6,720 bases of DNA from JBDTCS01 sp039923455. GTDB taxonomy: Bacteria > Bacteroidota > Ignavibacteria > Palsa-1295. The position numbers and the translations under genes were made by a program. Below are positions 1 to 6,720 of this stretch, piece after piece (the first letter of the stretch is position 1; each line of letters opens with the position of its first letter). Under the pieces are notes generated by a model that saw only the letters and a list, made by a program, of their open reading frames with translations, was not told the origin of the DNA and did no database searches. The stretch is taken from NCBI GenBank assembly GCA_039923455.1, contig JBDTCS010000331.1, positions 1 to 6,720 of the forward strand, in the 5' to 3' direction.

Positions 1-60
1 AATGGCTCCGAGCCTAATGGCTCTGAGCTTAATGGCTCTAAGCCGCAGGGCTCTCATGTT
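1..60. repeat. 15-bp tandem repeat, four degenerate copies
   Basis: Copies lie at 1-15, 16-30, 31-45 and 46-60, with consensus AATGGCTCTGAGCCT. Copy 1 contains GGCTC-C-GAGCC, a palindrome with five-base arms around one central base. The right arm decays in copies 2 and 3 and is lost in copy 4, where the AAT is also changed to CAG. The array begins at the window edge and may continue leftward. The period is a multiple of three and fits a coding tail, but a non-coding array of small palindromes is also possible. Confidence 0.75.
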
Positions 61-75
61 AAAGCTAAGCATTAA
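1..75 (+). CDS. Possible 3' end of a protein with a pentapeptide-repeat tail (partial)
   Basis: Frame 1 is open from the window edge to a TAA at 73-75 and gives 24 residues: NGSEP, NGSEL, NGSKP, QGSHV, then a basic end, KAKH. The five-residue period matches the 15-bp DNA period exactly. Some changes between copies are silent (TCC/TCT) and others are E/K or P/L substitutions, as expected of a low-complexity hydrophilic C-terminal tail. The body of the gene would lie left of the window, so no function can be given. The call is weak because a 75-base open frame is not significant by itself. The minus strand is also open, from an ATG at 57 to the edge (starting MRALRLRAIKL), and would equally be a five-residue repeat. 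Confidence 0.3.
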   Translation, partial: NGSEPNGSELNGSKPQGSHVKAKH

Positions 76-305
76 TGTTACACCCATAAGCACACGACCA
101 CTTCACACTGCATCACTCTGAGGAATCCCCACTCACGATATGAACGCTCTAACTACAACTCCCCTTACTAAGAAAACTTTAGAAGGGCAAAGGTTACAGA
201 ACTGTGCCAGAAATTCTAACCAGAACCTGTTCGAAGTTCGTTCGAAGCCAAAGGAGGCGAGCTAAACTTGTGGTATAGCCCGCCTCTGTGCAACTAGGTA
301 ATCTC
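76..305. other. Intergenic region with no recognised gene
   Basis: No open frame of credible length or composition is present. Two things stand out. GTTCGAAG occurs twice, at 229-236 and 240-247, each copy centred on the palindrome TTCGAA. An inverted repeat at 254-286 is listed separately as a likely terminator. If the frame ending at 75 is real, this is a convergent gap between a rightward gene and the leftward secreted-protein gene, so no promoter is needed here. Confidence 0.5.
254..286 (-). terminator. Probable terminator hairpin of the secreted-protein gene
   Basis: Arms at 254-264 and 276-286 enclose an 11-base loop. In RNA from the minus strand all 11 positions pair, with one G-U wobble; in plus-strand RNA the same position (260/280) is an A-C mismatch. 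That asymmetry favours a minus-strand function. The hairpin begins 20 bases after the stop codon of the minus-strand gene. The downstream tract on that strand, CCTTTGGCTT, is only moderately U-rich, so efficiency is uncertain. Confidence 0.45.
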
Positions 306-3300
306 TTAGTGTGCGAGCGTAATTTGCTGACGAACAACTTTCCCGTTCGATGTCGCCTCAAGTGTATAGACACCGGAAGCGAGGCCGATCATATCTAGAT
401 CGAGCCCCGAATGGAATGTATCCGGAGAAATTTCGCGAACAACGCGCCCAAGTGCATCAATCAAACGCAACTGCTCGACTTGCGCACCCGAGAATTCGAG
501 ATGCGTACGAGAAGTCGCTGGGTTCGGATAGATACTCAGATGCAAACTCTGGCTGCTACCGATCGCCGCAGCTGTCGTAGTGCCGAGTTGATGGATCGTA
601 CCATCAAGATCGCGCTCCATCAAGCGATACGTAACAGCAGTTGTCGGAGCTTCACGATCGACTTGAGCATACTGACCACCAAGCGACAATCCCTTGGGCG
701 CGACCGTGCAAATGCTTTTCCACTCTCCAGCATCATTGCGTTCGAGTTCGAAACCGGCCACCGACTCTTCCTTCGCCGTCTTCCATTCGATCGCAACGGA
801 GCCGTCTGTTTGACGGGAAGATGCGAGACGAATAAGATCGACCGGTAAGGCAGTCGAAGAACCAGCAAATACAAGACGCGCCATCGGAATCAGCAATCCA
901 CCGCCTGCACCGTTCGTTGCCTCCGAACTCGTGTAGCTCACCTGCCCGGGCTCCAAGAAAATATTAGTGATCTCTGGATGAAGCACACCATAAGTGGGTG
1001 TTGTAGCGTCGGCGATTGTCTGGAATGCATACGCCTTCGAAGCATCGCCACCAATTCCGGCACCGGAAGTCATCGTAAAATGAATGCGATAGGTTTGATT
1101 CGCAGAAAGTAATACCGGTGGAGTGAACGTACCACGCTGCCACCCACCCGTATGTGTGGAGAGACTAATAAATCTCGTCGCGATATTTATCGTATCCTTT
1201 TTTATACCCACGGTGATACTCATGTTACCACCGTTCGGATCGAGCTGATAAATATCCGCACCTCGCAATGAATCATTCGCGAGCGGTGTAAAATCATAAT
1301 ACCACTCATTGTGTGCAGCCTTCATTGTTCCGGCAGAATCCGGAGCGTTATCATCGACGGCATACGTATCATCGATATTCATCGTACGCAAGAAGGTGTT
1401 CGTGTCATTTGCGTGCTGATAATCAAAGAGCATCTGCTCGAGCGAAACAGTCACACTGAACACTCCGCCCTGACTACCGCGAATATCCCACTGTGGCATA
1501 GGAATCAGCGAATCCTTGCGAGTCGAAGGAAAATCAAACGTCTTCGTGCGATAATAGACGAGTCGATTTAACTGATCTTTGATCACCACACGTGCAACAT
1601 ATACGCCGCCATCGACAACGCCGCCGTTATTATTCACGCGAATCTTTGGTGTGATACCAACCACGTTGCGTGGGAGATGTGTGTAGATTCCATTTCCAAG
1701 ATCGATTCCAAGAACAGAAAGATCGGGTGTGGTCGCATTTACGATTTGAATACCATCGATGATCCAACTATCGGCATCATCATAAGGATAATTCCAGATC
1801 GGCGATTGGTTATGCCCGCGAAGACGGAAGCGAAGACGAAAATGATCATGCATGAAGCCACTCCCAAGCGCGATATGCATCGGATTGGCCGCGACATCAA
1901 TTCCACCTTGAAGCGCAGCGATCTGTATCCAACTTGCGGCAGATGGATTGAGCGCAGAAGCGCTGTTCTGAATTCCTTCGATAAATAATGTATCGCCAGC
2001 CTGGACCAACGTGTTTGTATTATCGAGAACCTGACGTTCCGGTCCCGGTTGCACACGCGTGGAGATTCCTGCCTGCGTGCTATCGGTCTTCAGTCCGCGC
2101 TGATAAATAAAATGTAACCAAACTCCGGTCTTGCCCGCAAGGTTGATTGGTGCACTCGTGATTGTATCCGCCGCATCGGGCAATATGTACGGAGCGCCGT
2201 TTGCGTCAAGACGATCGAGCACTAACGCTCCGCTAATTCCGCGACGTGGAGCGACGGGGTCTGTCATAATCGAATCACCCGGACGAACATCCGCTCCATA
2301 CGTTGTCCAAGCTCCATAATTCAAACCGTTACTAAAGTCGTCATAGAACGGAAAAGTCTGAGATTGAATGTAGACAAACGTCCGCGACATTGTGTTATCC
2401 GCAGGCCACGAATCTGTTCCAACATGCGGAAACGAAGCTGTTACAGTCATCTTATATGAGCCGCCCGTCGTGATTGGGATCGTATTTTGTGTTAGCGTAC
2501 CACTCGATCCATGATTCAGAAATATGCTATCCAGTCTGGAGGAGAGGCCGGTGTTTGTGCCAACATTTCGAATGACTGTCTGCACCATGATCCAACCATC
2601 CGAGTCCGACAAGTTCTGAATTGTCACCGCAGGGGTCACCGAGCCGCTTGTCAATTCATAGTGATCGGAAGCAGGACTCGTGATCGCTGTTACACGAAGC
2701 AGATTTCTTTGACGACGAATAAATTTTACTGCGAGCTGGTTATGCAAATTCTGCGCGTAAGCCGAGGAGTTGCTTGTTGCGTAATATTGTCCGCGATCGA
2801 GATAGGTCGTGCCATATACGCCACCAGAATTCTGCACACCGATCGTGCACTTGTTTTGAATAATCTGCGCAGCCGATTGTGCACCAATGCTTCCATCGAA
2901 CGAGCGATAATGAAATGTCACGGAAGAATCAAGATCCGTGAAGGTCGCCTGGAAGGTTGCGCGAATTTTACCGTTAGTACCTTTTAGCGCCAAATTGTAA
3001 TAGCTAACGTAGAAGGAATCGGCAACAGCACGTACGAATACTTTTGACGAATCGCCCGTCGTGCGAAATTCCCAATCGCCCCAGAGTGGTGCGGCAACCG
3101 CAGCATGCAATCCAGAATTCGGAAATGCAGCATTCGTCGGACTCGTTGCGAATACACCGTTATTTGAAGTTGTGTCAAGCCCGATGAAGCCATTCGTCGT
3201 GATATAAGAATACTGGGTAACAGTAGCATAGGTACCGCTTGGTAAAAAGCGTCTCACGGTATACCATTGGAATCCGAGCGTTGGGGTTGCAGTGGAAGGG

Positions 3301-3554
3301 ACGAGTGCATAACCATCGTCGTTGTTTGAAAAACCGGTTACTCGCGTCCAAGTGCCATAGAGTGTATCTACAAAATTGTATGTCGGAGTTAGATCAAGAT
3401 CATCATCCGAATCGACACAATAGAATTGCGTTTGTGGGAAAGTATTTGTACCCGGATTTCCTCGCCGGTTCGAGCCCTGCGCCGAAGCGCGATTAAGCCC
3501 TATAAGAGTTGTGAGAAGTAGAAAAACAAAGAAGGTGTTCGCAATCTTTTTCAT
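306..3554 (-). CDS. Large secreted multi-domain protein with T9SS type A sorting domain
   Basis: This encodes 1082 residues from the ATG at 3554, chosen because MKKIANTFFVFLLL directly opens a classic signal peptide with likely cleavage after ASA (about residue 25). In-frame ATG (3563) and GTG (3572) codons add three or six residues. Apparent modules: about 55-282, a nidogen/NIDO-like beta domain (NGFIGL, APLWGDWEF, TIGVQNSGGVYG); 285-397, a CARDB-like Ig domain with a VRNVG-type motif; 400-605, a MAM/jelly-roll-like domain ending DADSWIIDGIQI; 610-725, a second CARDB-like domain; 728-900, a further beta-rich segment; 902-1003, an FnIII-like domain starting ALPVDLIRL; 1004-1082, the sorting domain with SIYPNPATS and GVYTLE motifs. 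The family's sorting domain directs outer-membrane export and cell-surface attachment or release by T9SS. I see no catalytic motif, so an adhesive or structural surface role is inferred. It appears monocistronic. The module boundaries and names are by eye; the signal peptide and sorting domain are firm. Confidence 0.9.
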   Translation of the reverse strand: MKKIANTFFVFLLLTTLIGLNRASAQGSNRRGNPGTNTFPQTQFYCVDSDDDLDLTPTYNFVDTLYGTWTRVTGFSNNDDGYALVPSTATPTLGFQWYTVRRFLPSGTYATVTQYSYITTNGFIGLDTTSNNGVFATSPTNAAFPNSGLHAAVAAPLWGDWEFRTTGDSSKVFVRAVADSFYVSYYNLALKGTNGKIRATFQATFTDLDSSVTFHYRSFDGSIGAQSAAQIIQNKCTIGVQNSGGVYGTTYLDRGQYYATSNSSAYAQNLHNQLAVKFIRRQRNLLRVTAITSPASDHYELTSGSVTPAVTIQNLSDSDGWIMVQTVIRNVGTNTGLSSRLDSIFLNHGSSGTLTQNTIPITTGGSYKMTVTASFPHVGTDSWPADNTMSRTFVYIQSQTFPFYDDFSNGLNYGAWTTYGADVRPGDSIMTDPVAPRRGISGALVLDRLDANGAPYILPDAADTITSAPINLAGKTGVWLHFIYQRGLKTDSTQAGISTRVQPGPERQVLDNTNTLVQAGDTLFIEGIQNSASALNPSAASWIQIAALQGGIDVAANPMHIALGSGFMHDHFRLRFRLRGHNQSPIWNYPYDDADSWIIDGIQIVNATTPDLSVLGIDLGNGIYTHLPRNVVGITPKIRVNNNGGVVDGGVYVARVVIKDQLNRLVYYRTKTFDFPSTRKDSLIPMPQWDIRGSQGGVFSVTVSLEQMLFDYQHANDTNTFLRTMNIDDTYAVDDNAPDSAGTMKAAHNEWYYDFTPLANDSLRGADIYQLDPNGGNMSITVGIKKDTINIATRFISLSTHTGGWQRGTFTPPVLLSANQTYRIHFTMTSGAGIGGDASKAYAFQTIADATTPTYGVLHPEITNIFLEPGQVSYTSSEATNGAGGGLLIPMARLVFAGSSTALPVDLIRLASSRQTDGSVAIEWKTAKEESVAGFELERNDAGEWKSICTVAPKGLSLGGQYAQVDREAPTTAVTYRLMERDLDGTIHQLGTTTAAAIGSSQSLHLSIYPNPATSRTHLEFSGAQVEQLRLIDALGRVVREISPDTFHSGLDLDMIGLASGVYTLEATSNGKVVRQQITLAH

Positions 3555-3809
3555 AGCAATCATTTCTGGCACGGTTCTAAAAATATTTTTGGGCGTTGGC
3601 TGACATTCGTGAGTTAAGTTCGCGAGCCCTTTTAACCAATATGCAATTCATCGAAAATACGCAAAAAGATTGGTATAAGTTTGGAAACCGACTAACTAAT
3701 TATTACTTAGACCCACGATATTAATTTGCGCATCTACCGATTATTTTGCCGAAATCCGTCATTTCTGCTCGAAATTCCGTAAATTGCAACCTGAAAGCAG
3801 CACTTGAAG
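3555..3809. promoter_or_regulatory. Divergent intergenic region carrying promoters for both directions
   Basis: This A/T-rich stretch separates the leftward secreted-protein gene from the rightward cluster, so it should hold both promoters. On the + strand TAAGTTTG at 3676-3683 matches the Bacteroidota -7 consensus TAnnTTTG, but I see no TTTG at the expected -33 spacing, so the assignment is weak. On the minus strand I find no clear match. Other structure includes a 12-bp A/T palindrome at 3579-3590 in the leader of the leftward gene, and a near-direct repeat TTCG(T/C)GAG at 3606-3613 and 3619-3626 that could be an operator. Neither start codon has a purine-rich Shine-Dalgarno sequence. Confidence 0.4.
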
Positions 3810-4988
3810 ATGCCCAAAAATATGGATAAACTCGAAGACGGAGCTGTCACCGCGAGCCTGCGGCAGGTTTTCGAGTGGGCGAAAATGAAGGATTTTAAAG
3901 GTCACGATCCGCACGATCTGCTGGAGTCTCCGATATTTTCCTGGCTGACGAAGCTTGGCAATTTGCCCGGTGCCAAACTTTTGCGTTTGGCGGTAGTTCA
4001 AGCCGGGCGCCGGTCACCGATTAATCTTCACAAAGTCCTACTATCGCCATTTCAGCAAAATCCGAAGGCGATTGCACTTTTCATCTCGGGCCTAACTCGT
4101 GCCAGAGAATCGGTGACAGATGATTGGCTCGAGGTCGCAAAGTCTCTCGCTCGAAGGTTGCAAGCGCACAACCAAGGTACTAATCGGGCTGGTTGGGGCT
4201 ATCCGTTTGCGTGGCAATCTCGGACGCATTTTCTCGATAAGCACGCGCCAACGATCGTATCCACCGCATTTGTCGGTGAGGCATTGCTCGATCTCTACGA
4301 AGTGACGAGCGACCCATCACTTCTGGAATCCGTCTCGGGTGCTGTGAATTATATTTTGCAAGACGTTTCAAAAACGCAAACGGAATTTGGCGTAGCCTTT
4401 GGTTACGCGGAAAATGATCCGCAAATCGTTTTTAACGCATCGCTAGTTGGCGCAGCACTGCTTGCTCGCTTCGGTGCGTTGACGGAAAACCCGAAGATGA
4501 TTGCGATCGCAAAGAGCGCCGCGGAATTCGTGGTGCATTATCAACGGCCTGATGGTTCGTGGGTCTATGGCCTCGAGCGCCCGCACACATGGATCGATTC
4601 TTTCCATACCGGTTACGTACTATGTTCGCTCTCGCGCATTGCTGCGATCACCGAAGATGAAGCACTCTCGGAATCTGCCGTTCGTGGGTTCATCTATTTT
4701 CGCAATAATTTTTTTCTTGGCGACGGCACACCAAAATATTATCACGATCGCACGTACCCCATCGATGCGCACGCTGCCGCGCAAGCGATCATTACGTTAA
4801 TAGCCTTTGATGATACGGCTTTTGCAGAACGGGTAACGGCTTGGACGCTGAAGCATCTCTACGCACCGAGAGGTTATTTTTATTATCAGGTGCATCGTCG
4901 CTCGATCAATCGCGTGCCCTACATGCGCTGGTCAAACGCGTGGATGTTTCGTGCACTTGCAGAACTTGTCGGGAAAAAAGCTCGCTGA
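3810..4988 (+). CDS. Uncharacterised alpha/alpha-toroid-like protein, polysaccharide-locus family
   Basis: This encodes 392 residues from the ATG at 3810. A TTG at 3804 adds two residues and an ATG at 3822 removes four; none has a visible ribosome binding site. There is no signal peptide or membrane segment, so it is probably cytoplasmic. Repeated pairs of helices with conserved aromatic loops suggest a six-hairpin or prenyltransferase-like toroid. Key motifs: WGYPFAWQSR (129-138), RPDGSWVYG (246-254), WIDSFHTGYVL (261-271), YPIDAHAAAQAI (316-327) and YMRWSNAWMFRAL (371-383). From memory, these match a broad bacterial and archaeal family found in surface-polysaccharide clusters, some of whose members carry a misleading delta-aminolevulinate dehydratase label. 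The Asp, His, Arg and Trp residues in these loops are candidates for a sugar-binding cleft. It lies one base upstream of the DUF354 gene, which suggests a shared pathway. The reaction and substrate are unknown; family recognition is moderately sure. Confidence 0.85.
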   Translation: MPKNMDKLEDGAVTASLRQVFEWAKMKDFKGHDPHDLLESPIFSWLTKLGNLPGAKLLRLAVVQAGRRSPINLHKVLLSPFQQNPKAIALFISGLTRARESVTDDWLEVAKSLARRLQAHNQGTNRAGWGYPFAWQSRTHFLDKHAPTIVSTAFVGEALLDLYEVTSDPSLLESVSGAVNYILQDVSKTQTEFGVAFGYAENDPQIVFNASLVGAALLARFGALTENPKMIAIAKSAAEFVVHYQRPDGSWVYGLERPHTWIDSFHTGYVLCSLSRIAAITEDEALSESAVRGFIYFRNNFFLGDGTPKYYHDRTYPIDAHAAAQAIITLIAFDDTAFAERVTAWTLKHLYAPRGYFYYQVHRRSINRVPYMRWSNAWMFRALAELVGKKAR

Positions 4989-4989
4989 T

Positions 4990-6018
4990 ATGTCTGTTTG
5001 GATCGATCTCGAAAACTCGCCGCATGTTCCGTTTTTTCTTCCGATCATTCGGGAGTTAGAAGAGCATGGCCTCGAAGTGGTGCTAACGGCCCGCGATTTT
5101 GCGCAAACACGCGAGTTGCTCGAGTCTGCTAATGTTTCGGCAAAGATCATCGGTACAGAATACGGAGCTAACACCTTCGGCAAGATTATCGGGCTCAGCG
5201 GTCGAGCGCTGAAGCTTGCGCAACATGTTCGAGGTCACAATGTGAAGCTCGCTGTGGGGCATGGCTCGAGAGGATTATTGCTTGCGTCGAAATTACTTCG
5301 CATTCCGGCGCTTACATTTTATGATTATGAAGGTGCAAGTGTCAAACTCTTTAATCGGCTCAGCACATTTGTAATGACTCCTGAAGTCCTGCGCTTTGAA
5401 TCACTCGAAGCGCTCGGACTCGAGAAGCGCAAATATCTGACGTATCCCGGACTCAAAGAAGAGGTCTATTTGTCGGAGTTCATTCCTGATATGGGTTTCC
5501 CAAAATCGCTGGGTCTTGACAATGAAAAAATAATTGTCGTGCTTAGGCCGCCATCGGATACCGCACACTATCGCTCCGTAGAGTCCGATCGGTTGATGAA
5601 AGATGTGCTCGCTCTACTTGATGCCCGCAGCGATGTGCAGCTTATCGTTACCCCACGGACATCGGAGCAGAAGAAATTTTATAGCACACTCGCAGCGCAG
5701 TCATTCGGTAAGATGATCGTGCCAATGCGAGCAGTCAGTGGCGCAGATTTGCTTTATTTTTCGGACCTCGTGATAGGCGGTGGTGGCACGATGAACCGCG
5801 AGGCCGCAGTGCTGGGCGTTCCCGTAGTGAGTATCTTCAAAGGCGCACTCGGAGCGGTGGATGACGAACTGATCCGGACAGGCAAAATGACAGAACTCGT
5901 ATCCGCGGTTGACCTTATGCCCTTTTTCCACAAGCGCGACATGAACCTCCGTCCGCAAGCCTCACATGAGGTTCGCGACGCAATTATCCGAACAATAGAG
6001 GCTCTCGCCCGAGCATAA
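4990..6018 (+). CDS. DUF354 family protein, GT-B-like fold
   Basis: This encodes 342 residues. The start at 4990 is chosen because DUF354 proteins open with a short strand like MSVWIDLENSPHVPFF; an in-frame ATG at 4951 would add 13 unconserved residues inside the upstream gene. The N-terminal Rossmann-like half has IDLENSPHVPFF (5-16), ELEEHGLEVVLTARD (22-36), a VGHGSRG loop (89-95) and DYEGA (112-116). The C-terminal half has VVLRPPSD (183-190), VTPRTSEQ (220-227) and GGGGTMNREAAVLGVPVVS (263-281), which resembles the glycine-rich and Glu-Ala signature of UDP-GlcNAc 2-epimerase and MurG-type enzymes. It is full length for the family and has no signal peptide. Family members are common in archaeal and bacterial surface-glycan loci, and a nucleotide-sugar or glycosyl-transfer role is inferred, not demonstrated. 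It is probably co-translated with the toroid-like gene, whose TGA ends one base before this ATG. Confidence 0.92.
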   Translation: MSVWIDLENSPHVPFFLPIIRELEEHGLEVVLTARDFAQTRELLESANVSAKIIGTEYGANTFGKIIGLSGRALKLAQHVRGHNVKLAVGHGSRGLLLASKLLRIPALTFYDYEGASVKLFNRLSTFVMTPEVLRFESLEALGLEKRKYLTYPGLKEEVYLSEFIPDMGFPKSLGLDNEKIIVVLRPPSDTAHYRSVESDRLMKDVLALLDARSDVQLIVTPRTSEQKKFYSTLAAQSFGKMIVPMRAVSGADLLYFSDLVIGGGGTMNREAAVLGVPVVSIFKGALGAVDDELIRTGKMTELVSAVDLMPFFHKRDMNLRPQASHEVRDAIIRTIEALARA

Positions 6019-6022
6019 TCTG

Positions 6023-6050
6023 AACCCGTTTTAAACCCGATAAACGGTTT
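6023..6050 (+). terminator. Weak hairpin after the DUF354 gene, possible terminator
   Basis: Arms at 6023-6031 and 6042-6050 form nine positions with one mismatch around a 10-base loop; the core CCGTTT/AAACGG is perfect. It starts five bases after the TAA at 6016-6018. Its stem is A/T-rich and only TTT ends the 3' arm, so termination would be partial at best. Transcription into the VWA gene, which starts 26 bases further on, is likely. Confidence 0.3.
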
Positions 6051-6075
6051 CCGAATATTCGCTGTTAATTTTATT

Positions 6076-6720
6076 ATGCGAATTAATTATTCCAAGTGGA
6101 TTCCGAACGAGAGCGAGACTGCGGAAGATCACGTCAAGAAACTTCTGGAGCTCTTCAACCAATTGCTGTTGCAAACCTCCGGCGATGTGAATGAGTCGCT
6201 CGAATGGATGCAATATTTGCAAGAGCAATACAATATTTTCGGGCCCGATATGACGCTCGATATGTTCAAGGATTTGCTCAAAGAGCGTGGCCTCATCGAA
6301 GAGAACGAGAAGGCGATGCTGAAGCCTACTCGTAAGGCTGTCCAGAATATTCGCCGCGATGCGCTGCTCGAGATGTTCAAATCGCTGAAGCGCGCACCTT
6401 CGGGCTCGCATGACACACCACACTCTGGCTCCGGTGTCGATCGTACGAGCAACACGAAGCCCTATGCCTTCGGCGATCAGACTTCTAACATCGACTTTAC
6501 ACAAACAATACGCAACGCACAGAAGCGGGCGCTTGCCGAAGCTTCCGGCGTCGATGATCCATCACTGATCGATCATTTGCATTTATCCGAAGAAGATATC
6601 GAGGTCTATGAAACGGAGCATCAGACGAGTTGCGCAACCGTGCTTATGATCGATATCTCGCACTCGATGATACTCTATGGTGAAGATCGAATAACGCCTG
6701 CCAAAAAAGTTGGACTCGCA
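6076..6720 (+). CDS. VWA-domain protein, N-terminal part (runs off the window)
   Basis: The frame is open from the ATG at 6076 to the window edge: 215 residues with no stop. Residues 1-120 are mostly helical and charged. Residues 121-150 form a Ser/Gly/Thr-rich, probably flexible linker. After KPYAFGDQ (153-160), a further helical stretch leads into the VWA strand VLMIDISHSM (189-198). D193, S195 and S197 form the DxSxS part of a MIDAS metal site. The arrangement resembles COG4867/CoxE-like VWA proteins, which typically act with a MoxR or magnesium-chelatase-like AAA+ ATPase, although their own reactions are rarely known. No signal peptide is seen, so it is probably cytoplasmic. The start is supported by the helix and an A/T-rich leader (TTAATTTTATT) with no Shine-Dalgarno sequence, as usual in Bacteroidota. 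The rest of the MIDAS site and any partner gene lie beyond 6720. Confidence 0.85.
   Translation, partial: MRINYSKWIPNESETAEDHVKKLLELFNQLLLQTSGDVNESLEWMQYLQEQYNIFGPDMTLDMFKDLLKERGLIEENEKAMLKPTRKAVQNIRRDALLEMFKSLKRAPSGSHDTPHSGSGVDRTSNTKPYAFGDQTSNIDFTQTIRNAQKRALAEASGVDDPSLIDHLHLSEEDIEVYETEHQTSCATVLMIDISHSMILYGEDRITPAKKVGLA

Noticed and set aside
1..60. Possible CRISPR array
   Set aside because: The units are 15 bp and directly abutting, with no spacers, so this is a simple tandem repeat.
229..247. GTTCGAAG pair resembling tRNA T-loops
   Set aside because: No acceptor, D or anticodon stem can be formed around either copy, and there is no CCA or matching 3' end.
2511..2987. 158-residue open frame on the + strand
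   Set aside because: It lies antisense inside the secreted-protein gene, and its translation has the Cys/Arg-rich look of a shadow frame.
3579..3590. A/T palindrome AAAAATATTTTT as a terminator
   Set aside because: It has no GC stem or loop and lies in the leader just upstream of the leftward start codon, where an A/T-rich tract is expected.
3810..4988. Delta-aminolevulinate dehydratase (HemB) identity for the toroid-like protein
   Set aside because: Some relatives carry this label, but the sequence lacks the HemB metal-binding cysteines and the active-site lysine context, and its repeat pattern is helical hairpins rather than a TIM barrel.
4951..4989. Upstream ATG at 4951 as the DUF354 start
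   Set aside because: It would add 13 residues that overlap the end of the preceding gene and lie before the conserved first strand of the family.
6031..6504. 157-residue open frame on the minus strand
   Set aside because: It is antisense to the VWA gene, whose + strand translation has a MIDAS motif and continues to the window edge. The minus-strand product has no recognisable features.

Overview
The window looks like chromosomal DNA from a member of the Bacteroidota/Chlorobiota (FCB) group. The best evidence is a large secreted protein that ends in a type IX secretion (T9SS) type A sorting domain; this system is essentially confined to that group. Start codons lack clear Shine-Dalgarno sequences and sit behind A/T-rich leaders, which also fits. 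GC content is near 50%, and the hexamer CGATCG is over-represented. A lineage such as Ignavibacteria or Kapabacteria is plausible, but the window alone cannot settle this.

Layout. Positions 1-75 hold four degenerate copies of a 15-bp tandem repeat. On the + strand these read as the pentapeptide-repeat tail of a protein ending at a TAA at 73-75. Positions 76-305 hold no convincing gene, but a hairpin at 254-286 is well placed to terminate the leftward gene. Positions 306-3554 (minus strand) encode a 1082-residue secreted, multi-domain beta-rich protein with no visible catalytic domain. Positions 3555-3809 are a divergent intergenic region. Three genes then run rightward: an alpha/alpha-toroid-like protein (3810-4988), a DUF354 protein with a GT-B-like fold (4990-6018), and the N-terminal 215 residues of a VWA-domain protein (6076 to the window edge).

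How they may work together. The toroid-like gene and the DUF354 gene are one base apart (TGA-T-ATG) and are probably translationally coupled. Both families tend to occur near surface-polysaccharide or nucleotide-sugar genes, so the pair is most likely a two-protein carbohydrate-processing unit of unknown reaction. The VWA gene follows after 57 bases with only a weak hairpin between. Such VWA proteins usually pair with a MoxR/magnesium-chelatase-like AAA+ ATPase, which would lie outside the window. The T9SS protein is transcribed away from this cluster and need not be related to it.

I see no mobile element, CRISPR array, RNA gene or defence system. The least described item is the toroid/DUF354 pair.
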